DNA from: Schistocephalus solidus
Taxonomy: Eukaryota > Platyhelminthes > Cestoda > Diphyllobothriidea > Diphyllobothriidae
DNA: 64,000 nt
Assembly (NCBI GenBank): GCA_017591395.1
Contig: WEDG01001066.1
Location: 148,632 to 212,631, forward strand
Reading direction: 5' to 3'
In this document: piece by piece, positions 35,685 through 45,565 of the stretch
Position numbering within the stretch: position 1 is the first letter of the stretch
Layout: every line of letters starts with the position of its first letter
The notes under the pieces: model-generated
What the model saw: the letters and a program-made list of their open reading frames with translations, nothing else
Told to the model about the DNA's origin: nothing
Database searches by the model: none
Made by a program: the position numbers and the translations under genes

Positions 35685-36180
35685 TTGCTGTGTGCTCTCT
35701 TTGACAACCAGTTAACTCCGGGGACTGCAAATCAACGTTTTGCAAACTGCCGCCGATCTCGCAACCAATCTGTAGATGAATTCACCCTAGAACCCGGTCA
35801 CCTAGCATCCTTTGCTTGTCCTAACCTACCGCAGGTTGATCGAGATGAACTTATACTCCACCATTTTGTGACAGGCCTTCTTGATCGTACTGCCACAAAC
35901 ATTTTCATCCTTCACCCCCAGCAAGCCTGGTGGCAGCAATACGTCTATGCAAGAGATATGAGGACTTTCATTCGCATGCAGTTATACAGAACATAAGTAG
36001 CCGTGTCAGCAATACTCTAACTGATGTGCCAGCTCGACAAACTCGTCAACTGCCAGTTCGGTTCCCGAACTACCGCTTATGTTGTCAATATTGTGCCACC
36101 TTTGGATCCCACGCTCATCGCTGCGGACACAACTCTAACTGTAAGTTTAGATCTGTTTTTCCTGTTTGTGTCGAAATACA
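35685..36180 (+). pseudogene. gag remnant with CsRn1-type knuckle
   Basis: The frame at 35685-35996 holds a capsid-like segment (RSRNQSVDEFTLEPGHLASF, then DRDELILHHFVTGL) of the type conserved in flatworm gypsy Gag proteins. In a shifted frame (about 36054-36160) follows LCCQYCATFGSHAHRC then C-x-F. This resembles the unusual CHCC knuckle of CsRn1 Gag (C-x-YH-x2-FG-x2-A-x2-C), with the histidine replaced by cysteine. The frame change and the N-terminal ORF in the LTR show that gag is broken. Confidence 0.65.
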
Positions 36181-36236
36181 CTCACTATTTCCATCACTTG
36201 CAGTGGATATTGACCATGTGGGATATAAAAGCAAGC

Positions 36237-36378
36237 AATCGTCGATGGGGGAGCTAATGTTTCAGTTTTAAAGGCCTACGCGATCCCCTCACCCATATTC
36301 ACGCTTGCAATCAGACCTTACACTAGACTGAACCCGAAGACTGCCAATAATACTTCGATGACAATCATGGGTTAGGTG
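36237..36378 (+). pseudogene. Retropepsin (protease) remnant
   Basis: From 36241 the frame reads VDGGANVSVLKAYAIP. The retropepsin core is D-T/S-G-A followed by a hydrophobic strand, so this is the active-site loop with the threonine/serine replaced by glycine. It lies between the Gag knuckle and RT, the expected position. The frame ends in a stop at about 36376. Confidence 0.6.
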
Positions 36379-36462
36379 CAGTTGCCGGTGTGGCTCGGCT
36401 CATTTCCTGAAGTGTTTGCCTGGGCACCATCAGAAATTGGACGAACAAATGTAATGTGACAT

Positions 36463-37735
36463 GTGATCGATACAGTTTCCACCAAACCACTTTGGCAGCC
36501 ACCACGCCGCATCCCCATTCATTATAAGGCCGAAGTCGAGAAGCTGTTAGATGACCAATTAAACGCAGACATTATCCACCTCTCATCTCCTCCATGGCAT
36601 CACCCATTGTTATCGTCCTCAAGAAAGACGGTAAACTACGGTTGTGCATCGACTACCGGCGGCTAAACGTGGTCACCGTACGTGACTCTTTCCCCTTACC
36701 CCGTATTGGTGATACACTAGAGACCCTGGGGAACTCAAATTGGTTTTCAACCCGTGACCTCAAGTCCGGATACTGGCAGGTCAAAAACGACCCTAAATAC
36801 CGACAAAAACCGCGTTCACGGTACCCCCACCTTTTTGAGTTCCAGACACTTCCTTTTGGACTCTGTAACGCCGCCGCGACGTTCGAACGTCTCATGCAGA
36901 AGGTTCTCTGGCATCCATTCCCCCACACTTGTCGTATCTATTTAGATGATATCATTATTTTCGGCCGCACTATAAGCGATCACAACGCCAATCTAAATCT
37001 AGTCCTTACAGCCCTCAGAGATGCGGGACTTACACTGAATCCCAGCAAATGTGTTTTTAAGACCAGAGGTTTGTTTCCTTGGTTATCGGGTATCGCCGGG
37101 ACAGATTGCTACAATCCCGGAAAAGATAAACCAAATTCAAAACTGGCCGACCCCGCTGAACCAAACTCAAGTGAGGAGTTTCAATGGCTTAGTGTCTTAC
37201 AACCACCGGTTCATCCGCAGCTTCGCGTGCATAGCCAAACCTCTCCATAAACTGACAGAGAAAGACAAAACCTTTAAATGAACCTTTAAATGCAACGAGG
37301 CTTTCCGTACACTGAAATTAGCACTCTCTTCAGCACCCTTCCTTGCGTTACCACATACACAAACTGACGCTCCACTTTTCATCCTGGATACTGACACTAG
37401 TGGTTTCGCAATGGGAGTTGTCTTCTCCCAGACAGATAACCATGGGTTAGAACACCCTAGCTGCTTTGCCAGCCACACGCTCTCGAAGACTCAACGAAAC
37501 TACTGCACGTTGCGACGGGAATCGCAAGCTACCGTTATGTCCGTTCAGCATTTTTAACACTTCCTGAGAGGCAAGCTCTTCCTGCTACGCATTGAACACA
37601 GGGCACTAAAATGGCTACAGTCATTCAAAGATTCCTGGACCAAGTAGCCCGTTGGCAAGAAATCATGCAAGACTTCGAATTCGACTGTCAATACCGCCCA
37701 GGTTCAAAGCATACAAACGCAGACGCTTTGTCTCG
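36463..37735 (+). pseudogene. Reverse transcriptase and RNase H, frameshifted
   Basis: An N-terminal PPRRIPIHYKAEVEKLL (36490-36545) shifts frame into ORF 36594-37250, which contains SPIVIVLKKDGKLRLCIDYR, LPRIGDTLETL, FSTRDLKSGYWQV, LPFGLCNAAATFERLMQKVL and the catalytic YLDD (about 36940). The frame shifts again to 37051-37281 (CFLGYRVSP, YNHRFIRSFACIAKPLHKL). RNase H follows, with a stop at 37279 and another near 37555. It retains DTDTSG and YCTLRRES, but the third acidic motif is IEHRALKWL instead of the usual TDH. At 37611-37735 the end of the domain (YRPGSKHTNADALSR) is in a different frame. Confidence 0.8.
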
Positions 37736-37903
37736 AATAGGCTCCACTACACCAACCAACGATGACACGCCACAACCGATAGTAAACGCAATTATAGTGG
37801 ACGAACAGATACAGTCTGGTCTTCAGCTCAACAGACTGACCCAGACATATCCATTATATACCAATAAATTTTACAGGGCAGGAATAAGCCGAATTCACAC
37901 GAG

Positions 37904-38470
37904 ATGCTCGGTTCCAGCCAAGGTGCAAGACTCCTGCTTCGTCATTGGCCAAACCTCCCACTGGAAAAAGACATCCTTTTTTACCGCGAACAACATACAA
38001 AACTGTTACGTCCTGTAGAACCTGGTTCGCTTGTCGAAAGTGTGTTGACAGGCCTCCACAAAGAGTTTGGACATAGAGGACAGAAACTAACAGAGCTTGC
38101 AGCTTTTACATGGTTCTGGTGGCCCCAACTTTGGTCATCTGTTTTGCAATGTTTTTACTCCTGCAACATGTGCTTTACATTTAAATCCCCTATCCCATCC
38201 CCAAGGGCACCCATGCAACTGATGATAACTGGGTTCCCGGGCGAACGCGTCAGTCTATACATTATTGGAACTTTGTCAATATCCGTATGGGGTTACGAGT
38301 ACATATTAGTCATGATAGACTATTTCACTAAATGGGTTGAAGTGCTACCCCTGCTGCAACAAGACACCTAATCCGTAGCAAACGCCATTACCCGCGAATA
38401 GGTTTGCCATTGGGGCGCACCTCTGTCATTCAATTCAGATTGCGGTTCTAATTTTGACTCCCGAGTATTT
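37904..38470 (+). pseudogene. Integrase remnant
   Basis: ORF 37904-38371 carries an HHCC zinc finger (HKEFGH with CFYSCNMC) and the start of the DDE core with MIDYFTKWVEVLPL. The first catalytic aspartate, normally just before the IGP motif, is tyrosine (LYIIGTLS). After a stop near 38369, NSDCGSNFDS retains the second aspartate. The third motif is not recognisable. The C-terminal part to 39200 has many stops. Confidence 0.7.
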
Positions 38471-39210
38471 CGAATAGTTCGTCAACTACTAGATGTCCAC
38501 AAAACTCGTACTACCCCCATACCATTAAGAAGGCAATGGGTTAGTCAAGAGAACCAATAGTACCCTCAAAAACGTACTCCTTGCTTTCCTACAGAAGATC
38601 ATGAACATGATTAGGATGCCCACCTTCCGTTCTGCTTACTAGCATGCCGCGGTTCACTACACTCCACTACCTGCTTTACACCACATTTATTGAATAGAGG
38701 ACGCGACTTACGCCTTCCAAGTGATTTAGCCCACCCTTTACACACTGCACACTCAATGCGAACCACCGAATATAGTACAAACTTTCGTCAAGTTATTCGA
38801 AAAGCACATAATGCAGCCCGGTTCACTTCAAAGCCAATTAGACACATCAAAAGATGAACTACGACCGTACATGTTCTGGACAACCCTTCCAAACAGGTGA
38901 CTTCGTCTTACACTTCGATAGAGTACCACCCCGTGGCAACGCCACTAGGTTCTACCACCCCTGGTAGGGCCCCTTCATAATTTAAGCCACTTTTCCCCCT
39001 TTCAACTTCCTGATTAAGGATGCAGTCCAACCCTAGGCGACTCCATTTACAGCCCACTTTTCTTAACCCAAACCATACCGTGGTCGACTTCCCTCATGTT
39101 CACCTGAAACTCTACCCATATTACCCACAGATCAATTTCCCGCCATCGCCGTTGAATTAGCTATCCCATCACCTACTGTTGACGTTTGAACTGAGGACAG
39201 TGCCCAAACG

Positions 39211-39224
39211 AACGAGAGAGGCAG
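39211..39224 (+). promoter_or_regulatory. Polypurine tract of LTR element
   Basis: AACGAGAGAGGCAG lies directly before the 3' LTR and is almost all purine, as expected for the plus-strand primer of reverse transcription. Confidence 0.65.
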
Positions 39225-39711
39225 GGAAACCGACAGGATGGGCGTAAACCGGCGGGGTTTTTGAAACACTTTCGCTTTAACTTTCCTTTCCCTTTCCGAC
39301 TCCAGCAACCGTGACGTTAGTCGAAGCCCCGCGGATCAATAACTCCCAATCTTCAAGGGATCTACCGTTTGACAACATTCCCTACGCTCTGTAAACACTT
39401 CTGCTCCGGTTAATTTGGCTCTATTTATTATCTATCATTTTTACGCTCTTTGCCAGATAATATCTCCCACTACTATTTTTCTACCTTCATCGACTTTATA
39501 TACCCGTGAATAAATCTCTATCTCATCTCTACGTTTATCTTCTTTTATGAGCCTTAATATGAATGAGTCTCAGCAACAAGACAAGTCTGCGATGGATGAA
39601 TCCTTTACAGAGCCTGCTCAATTGGACTGTGAAAACTCTTTCCCTGGATCTGCGTGTAATACAGAAGACGAGAGTCGACACGATAGGGATGGACACAAGA
39701 AGGACATTACA
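39225..39711 (+). repeat. 3' LTR
   Basis: It is homologous to 34901-35388 over its length and begins GGAAACCGACAGG (the first T mutated) and ends GGACATTACA. AATAAA is at 39509-39514. It is followed by GGCG, matching the four bases before the 5' LTR. Confidence 0.85.
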
Positions 39712-39963
39712 GGCGTCAGTGAGCGTGAGGACTCAGTATCTCGGGATTCAGAAATGAATTCTGATGATGGTATCCAAAGAAGCTGGAGCATTTTAGACTG
39801 TGTACGTCCGAATGACTTCCATCGTTTGAATGACTGGTGGTATAAGGATACGTCTACGTTCCTGGGGGAACTGGGAGGAACAGATAAATTTTTCCAAGAA
39901 GGTCACTTCAATTCCCGATGGTTCTTTCTCCGAGTCATGGAGAAAGCTTCTCGGAAAAGATGA
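39547..39963 (+). other. 138-codon open frame spanning the LTR end and the flank
   Basis: The frame starts in the 3' LTR (MSLNMNESQQQDKSAMDE) and runs 252 bases past the LTR end into flanking DNA. There it encodes an acidic stretch and then SWSILDCVRPNDFHRLNDWW and GHFNSRWFFLRVMEKASRKR. I recognise no domain. The equivalent frame in the 5' LTR continues into gag leader sequence instead. It may be chance, or the flank may be part of an older element. There is no evidence of expression. Confidence 0.3.
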
Positions 39964-40049
39964 GGAAAATAAAAGGTTAATAGAATCAGTGTTAAGATAA
40001 ATGTGCAGTCTTGGCTGGAATGCAGATAAACTAGTTAACGAACTTATTT

Positions 40050-40891
40050 TAATTGCAAGTTATTTCAACGAAAGCTATACCTGGAAGCAAAGAATCGAGA
40101 TTATTTAGCTATGGAGGATGCAGGAGGAGGTATAATTAGTGCTGAAGTTATAAGGTTATAAGAAATACTAACGGAGGTAATAACAGAAAGCAGGGGGGAA
40201 TTTGAACTTTTATTAAGTCGAAAAAGGAGACAAAACCTGCTTCCAGTCTCCTGACCCAAAGAAATTTTAGCTTCGTCAGCTGGCATCTAGTTGAGTAGGA
40301 ATTATTTTAAAGAGTTAGATATCGGATTTTTTTAATGTATTTGGACATTTTCAATTGTTGAATGGCTAGATTCGTTCACTCAACCAAAGAAGGGGCAGTA
40401 AAATTCAATAATTTTGAAGCACAAATATACGATAAAGTCTTAATTTAATTTCAGGAAGGTAGAAATTATAAAAAATAAAGCCGCAAATCTGAGCAGGTTT
40501 GGCCGTAATTCTATCGGCATGAGGTATGATCTAATAATAATAAAATCAGTAAGGAGGATACGAAATCTTTTAGCCTATAGTTTAGCTATAAGTCGTCTAT
40601 GAGGCGCTTTATCGAATGTCTTACTAAGCTCAAAATAGATAACTACTACAGATAAATAATCATTACGAAGAGAGGTTAGTAGATTAAGAAAATACATGTT
40701 GCAGGTTTCACAAGAGCGGTCCGGCCCGTGATTTTATTTTGCAATTAGTTTTTCGAAGAGTTTAGCAAGAGAGGGCGTTTTATTAACACCGCGATAGTTA
40801 TGAAGGTCAGAGCGGGAACCAGAGTTAAAGACTGGTATTATAATAAAAGTTTTCCAATAATCGGGGAAGAAGCCGTTTTTGAGAAATACTT
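40050..40891 (-). mobile_element. LINE family A fragment with internal deletion
   Basis: On the minus strand this matches the element at 56900-58450: RT N-terminal motifs (DYWKTFIIIPVF, DLHNYRGVN), the KTFDKAPHRRL motif, then the C-terminal region (MPIELRPNLL). Compared with that copy, about 410 bases containing the catalytic aspartates are missing between about 40545 and 40530. The flanks of the missing part join at CTCATGCCGATAGAATTACG. It is inactive. Confidence 0.75.
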
Positions 40892-40904
40892 AGAATAATT
40901 TGCT

Positions 40905-41605
40905 CAATTCGACGAGTGGTCCCGCAAATGGCTCTTGTCCTTCAACTCAAACAAATGCACGCTGCTACGTCTGGGAAATCTAAATCAGGTCACTGATGTG
41001 CGACCCTACTATTTGAACGGTTTGCCACTCCGAGAAACACACACACAGAAGGATCTTGGATTTTGGATGAAAGACAACCTGAAGCCTTCTACGCAATGTT
41101 GCAAGGCAGCTAAATCTGCCAATTCAATGCTGTACGCTATCAAGCGGGCATTTAAATTTTTCGATGAAGACTGCTTTTCTAAAGTCTTTGGTACGTTTGT
41201 AAGGCCACATATTGAATATGCGATCCAAGCCTGGCGACCGTGGACCCAACAGGACTACAACATGCTCGAAAGGGTGCAGTGACGAGCGACAAAATTAGTA
41301 AGAGGTCAAGGTGAACTACCATATGAGATTCGTCTAAGTAATCTAAAGCTCTATCCTCTGAGTTATAGGCAGTTGTGCAGAGACTTGATACAAACCTTCC
41401 GTATCGTGCATGTTATGAATTGCACCCTCCTATGTGATGATTTTTTCCAACTTGCCACCACGAATAATCTCCGAGGTCATCCATTCAAACTAAGTGTGCC
41501 CCAAGTAAGATTGGATGTGAGGAAGTATTTTTTCACTAACCGTGTCGTGGAACCGTGGAATATCCTACCTGAGGCGATTGTTATGTCCCAGTCTGTAGAT
41601 ACATT
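40905..41605 (+). mobile_element. LINE family B-like, C-terminal half
   Basis: ORF 40935-41282 contains SFNSNKCTLLRLGNLNQV, RETHTQKDLGFWM and VRPHIEYAIQAWRPWTQQDY. After a TGA at 41281 the frame continues to 41373-41621 with TTNNLRGHPFKLSVPQVRL and FFTNRVVEPWNILPEAIV. This is the region after the catalytic box of ORF2 and is 5'-truncated. At about 41605 it passes within the coding frame into family C sequence. Confidence 0.75.
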
Positions 41606-43571
41606 CAAGAACATTTATTAAAAATTCGACCGCTCCACCTCCGCCCATCCAGGTTTGGACCGGTGCCATCCTCGAGACCATAACTTTTACCCTCTGGGAC
41701 GTAACCGTAGCTATTCGACGTTTTCGTCAATCTTATAGTCCTGGACCAGATGGCGTACCGATCAGTATTATAAAGGCGGATGCTAATGATATTTTCCCGT
41801 CACTTCTATGTAAGATATTTAATCTAGCTCTTGAAAGTGAAACCTTTCCCAGTGTATGGAAGAATCGCATATTCTACCTATCCCCAAACGCGGCCAATCT
41901 ACGTCATTTGACGATTTTAGGCCAATCAACACACTGTCCGCAGCTTCGAAAATCCTGGAGACCTTGATCAAAGATAAGATGATGTATCATTTAACTGAGA
42001 ATAACCTATTGAGTGCAGCCTAGCATGGGTTCCTCAAAACTAGGTCTTGTGACACATGTCAGCTCCCTTTCTTTGATCATGTTCTACAATCTAGGGATAA
42101 TGGCTTTGCACTTTACATTGTCTATTTCGATTTCACCAAGGCCTTCGATCGTGTTGACCATGCCCTTCTTCTCCTGAAACTCTCCTCTTTCGGTTTATGT
42201 GGTAAACTTCTGAGCTTGATATCTTCTTGCCTGAGCTCTCGTACACAAAATGTTAAGATCTCCAATGCTATCTCAAACTCGGCACGTGTGCGGAGTGGAG
42301 TTATTCAGGGTAGTGTGCTAGGCCCGCTTTTATTTTGTCTTTTTGTCAATGATGTGCCAGGTTTATTTCGAAATGGTAGGCCCTTTTATGTATGCCGACG
42401 ATTTAAAAGTTGCCTATCGATACAAGCCGGCAGATCGCGACACCGTGCTTGATCTATTAAAAATGATCTCGAGGCGTTTTGCCCAGTGGTGCTGCACATG
42501 GCGCCTTTCCCTTTCTTGGCACAAATGTCCCGTTATGGTTGTCGGTGACAACCATCAGCCTCATCTTAGCATAGATGGCACGATATAAATGTACCTGGCG
42601 TTGTTAAGGACCTGGGCATATCATATTCCAACGGTCTCAATCTTTCAGAGCATTGCGCCCTGATTGTCTCCAAAGCACGCAGAACTGCCGGGTTTATCCT
42701 CCGAAATTTTAAAACTATTGATATTAGACTTCGCCTTTATAAAATGTACGTTAGACCTGGCCTGGAATACTGCTCGTTTGTATTAAGCCTTCTGCGCGCT
42801 AGCGAACGGAAGAAAATAGAATCGGTCCAACACTTCTTCACGAAAAGAATTTTATCGTTGGAGCACCGTAATCTGTCGTATCAAGAACGCTGTGGCCTTG
42901 TTAACATTGATCCCTTATGGTTTCGCCGAGTGCAGAAGGAACTATTTTTGCTTTTTAAGCTTTTGAATAATCGTACATTTAATCCCCTTATCACTGTGAG
43001 GCAGCTTGACCATCCTCGGCGCAGCAGTCATCGCAATGGCTTTTTATTTCTTCCATTAGCTCGCACAGTTAAGTATCGACGGTTCTTTTCGGTAAACGCC
43101 ATGGCCATGTGGAATAAACTTCCCCATAATATAAAAGTCCAACGGAGTTATTCTTAGTTTAAGATTACCATTACTAGTTTTTTGCATTCAGAACAGTTAC
43201 CAAGAATTCTGGGCGCCGACACGGTAGAATCTGTTTTCCTTTTCGACGGAGTGCGCGGCATCTGAACTCGATCCCAGGTGTTACCTTGAGGGATACGGCA
43301 CCGTCTCTGCAGCCTGCATCCGTTGACTTCTTCGGCAGACAGTGAGCGACCGTACACGGATGCTTTCTTGCCTGAGGCAGAATCCCGGTTCCTAGCAATG
43401 ACAGAGAGACTGCATACAGACTGCAATTGTGTTAGCCCTTCCCTGCTCTGAATTGCTATCATCCTTACAGGCGGCAGTTTTTTCTCCTGAATAACATGAA
43501 AATAGGAAAAACACTTATAATGATATATATTCAGGAGTTTTTTTTCACTGCCAGCCTCTACCCACTGAATT
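41605..43571 (+). mobile_element. LINE family C, copy 1 (5'-truncated)
   Basis: It starts at GAACATTTATT in the linker before RT. The translation includes SPGPDGVPISIIKAD, HGFLKTRSCDTCQL, YFDFTKAFDRVDHALL, GVIQGSVLGPLLFCLFVND and the intact catalytic MYADD (42388-42402). The C-terminal ORF 42744-43157 (137 residues) has YVRPGLEYCSFVLSLLRASE and NAMAMWNKLPHNI. The 3' UTR from 43158 matches 50567-50976 but lacks the terminal repeat tail. A few frameshifts remain. It is very similar to copy 2. Confidence 0.85.
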
Positions 43572-44142
43572 ACCTCACAAAACGACATCAAATTGGAATT
43601 TGTTTATCACCTTCGTCGACTTGATAAAAACAGCCTCTTCACCAATAAATACTGTCAACCGCTCAGTGAACCAAAAGTGCAAAACCCCTTGAAGATCTGA
43701 AGTTATCCAGGACCTTTGACCTCTACAAACGGCTGAGTCGTTCCTGAATATTCTTCCTATCATTTATTGTTTTTTAAAGTGGTTTTGAACGAATAGGCGC
43801 ATTTATTGCTCATATTGTTTCTATTGCGGCGTCGTTGGACCTCCGTTTTGAAATTCGCTCGTCTCCAAGCTTTTGATTTTTGGCCAATAATCTGTTCCCA
43901 AAGTCAGGACTAAACGAAATAAGTTGTCATTGGATCACTTCGAAGGCTGCATCATTATTTGCTTCGTATTAACATTCGATAGTGAATTCGGTTCGGAAAA
44001 GCACTTCTTTTTGTGCTCAGTAAACTATTCGCTTGATAATTTAAGCTGCTCGTTAAAACTTAATGCATCCTCGTAGAGATCTTGCTGGCATGGGAAACGC
44101 AAATGTTCACGACCCGACCATGCGAGAAAATTATTCACCGCT

Positions 44143-44212
44143 TCAGCCAGGACTCGAAACACCAACCTCTCGATTAGCTACCGATGCTCTTGACCGCTCG
44201 GCCACGCCCGGG
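44143..44212 (-). repeat. tRNA-Ser-like sequence in LINE 5' region (antisense)
   Basis: On the minus strand: GCGTGGCCGAGCGGTCAAGA (a type II A box), loop TAGCTAA (GCT, serine), a long variable region GAGAGGTTGG, and B box GTTTCGAGTCC. Position 33 is A instead of T, and the T stem does not pair well, so it is not a functional tRNA. It lies about 210 bases before the Cys-x-x-Cys motif of ORF1. Similar antisense tRNA-like segments precede ORF1 at 60.6 and 63.5 kb. Confidence 0.6.
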
Positions 44213-45508
44213 AAGCCAGCAGAAAAACGAATAGTATACACTACAAAAATAATGATCTCTCCTATCTTTGTAAACCGTTTTCGATTTCATGTGACAAAAC
44301 TTACCAGAAATACTCAAGACACTCTCAGCGAGACCGAGATGATCCACAAAACAGCAATAATGAAGAAAGCAGTAAACTACTGAATATTACCAAAACTAAG
44401 CTAAACAGTGAAGGGCTGGCACACTGTGATGGATGCCGAGGACTAACAACCAGAGTTTTGAGATTAGAAGGAGACCTCGATCTTTTATCGGAAATAATAT
44501 CAGTCCTCATAAAACATAATAAAATTAACTCGCCGAAACACGATGCAAATGAGCCGAAAAACATCAGCGAGCTAGAACACTATCATCACAAAGGAAACGG
44601 TAGAAGTCAATAGGCACAACATTAAGCGAAACAAAAAGAAAAAAGATCGAAGTCATTAGAACAAACCTCTGAGTCAGTTGGAAATACAGATGACCAGAAA
44701 GAAAAAATAAGCGAGGAGGAAATTATGTCTTGCGTTTCACCAGGTTCGGGAAATCTGGTGCACATAGAATCCGACTGCACAAAAAGTAAATCAGCGATCG
44801 ACGGTCTCTGAAAAGTCGAAAAACAGTAATCGTAAGGTTTCTTTACTGCATCGGACGAGCGACAGCAGCATGCTCGTTAGATGTCCATCGAACAACAATG
44901 AAGCAGGGCATGGTAGCCAGCAAAGTAATGGCGGAAAAGTGGCCTACGACTTATCGACAGACCTGGATGCCATAAACCAAAATTCAGGTTTTCCGGGTGC
45001 TATTCGAGCAAACGCATTGTCAGGAGAACTCACGCTGTTTGAAAGGTCCATAGAGATGTCTGCAAATGAACCAACAGGCTCACCGAGGAAGACAAATTTG
45101 AACACAGTATTAAAGACTGTATCAAAGGGTATGATTCAACCTTCAATCACTAAAAGAAAGCAGGATGCAGAAACGAGTTTTTTTCCTGACAGGTCATTTT
45201 GTCTGGTAGTTCAGGGAGTCTCAGAGGCTACTGGGGAAACGCCAAAAGAAAGGGTAAAACAGGATCTGCTGACATTCCAAAATTTATTGAATGATACGCA
45301 AGAAACTGGTGTGACAGTCGACATCAAAAAGATCTTTCGATTGGGGCCTCTCGTTACAAATGAAACGCATGAGGTTCGACCAAGACCATTAAAAGTCGTT
45401 TTGGGGAGTAAACAGCAGGTAGATCTATTGCTCTCTCGAAAGTCCCAACTACGAAAGAATCATCGTGGAGTTTTTTTCAGCCGGATTACTCTCCCACCGA
45501 TCGGATGA
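44194..45508 (+). pseudogene. LINE ORF1 (broken)
   Basis: The N-terminal part, frame 1 from 44194 to 44613, has LAHCDGCRGLTTRVLRLEGD: a C-x-x-C pair leading into a coiled coil. Stops at 44611-44613, 44623-44625 and 44809-44811 interrupt it. A frame change leads to the open frame 44870-45508 (212 residues), which holds FCLVVQGVSEA, VTVDIKKIFRLGPLV, RPRPLKVVL, LLLSRKSQLRK. This is an RRM-like ORF1 core found in CR1/L2-type elements, thought to bind element RNA. The same order of motifs occurs on the minus strand at 56.6-56.2 kb and at 61.5-61.8 kb. Confidence 0.65.
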
Positions 45509-45565
45509 AAATGAGGACACTGGTAGCAGAATTGAAAAAGACGTCAATACGAGGGGGAACAAAAC

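Larger units (their letters stand above)
34901..39711 (+). mobile_element. Ty3/gypsy LTR retrotransposon, CsRn1-like, inactive
   Basis: This is a complete but mutated element of about 4.8 kb. It has two LTRs of about 488 bp, a 4-bp target duplication GGCG (34897-34900 and 39712-39715), a TGG-starting primer-binding site, gag, protease, RT, RNase H, integrase and a purine-rich tract before the 3' LTR. The Gag knuckle pattern and the 4-bp duplication are features of the CsRn1 clade known from trematodes. Frameshifts and stops break pol. The LTRs differ at many positions, so the insertion is not recent. The match to CsRn1 is from remembered family features and not from a search. Confidence 0.85.

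Noticed and set aside
43154..43591. 145-codon minus-strand open frame (repeated at 50471-50920)
   Set aside because: It is the antisense of the LINE family C 3' UTR; presence in both copies reflects shared DNA, not coding constraint.
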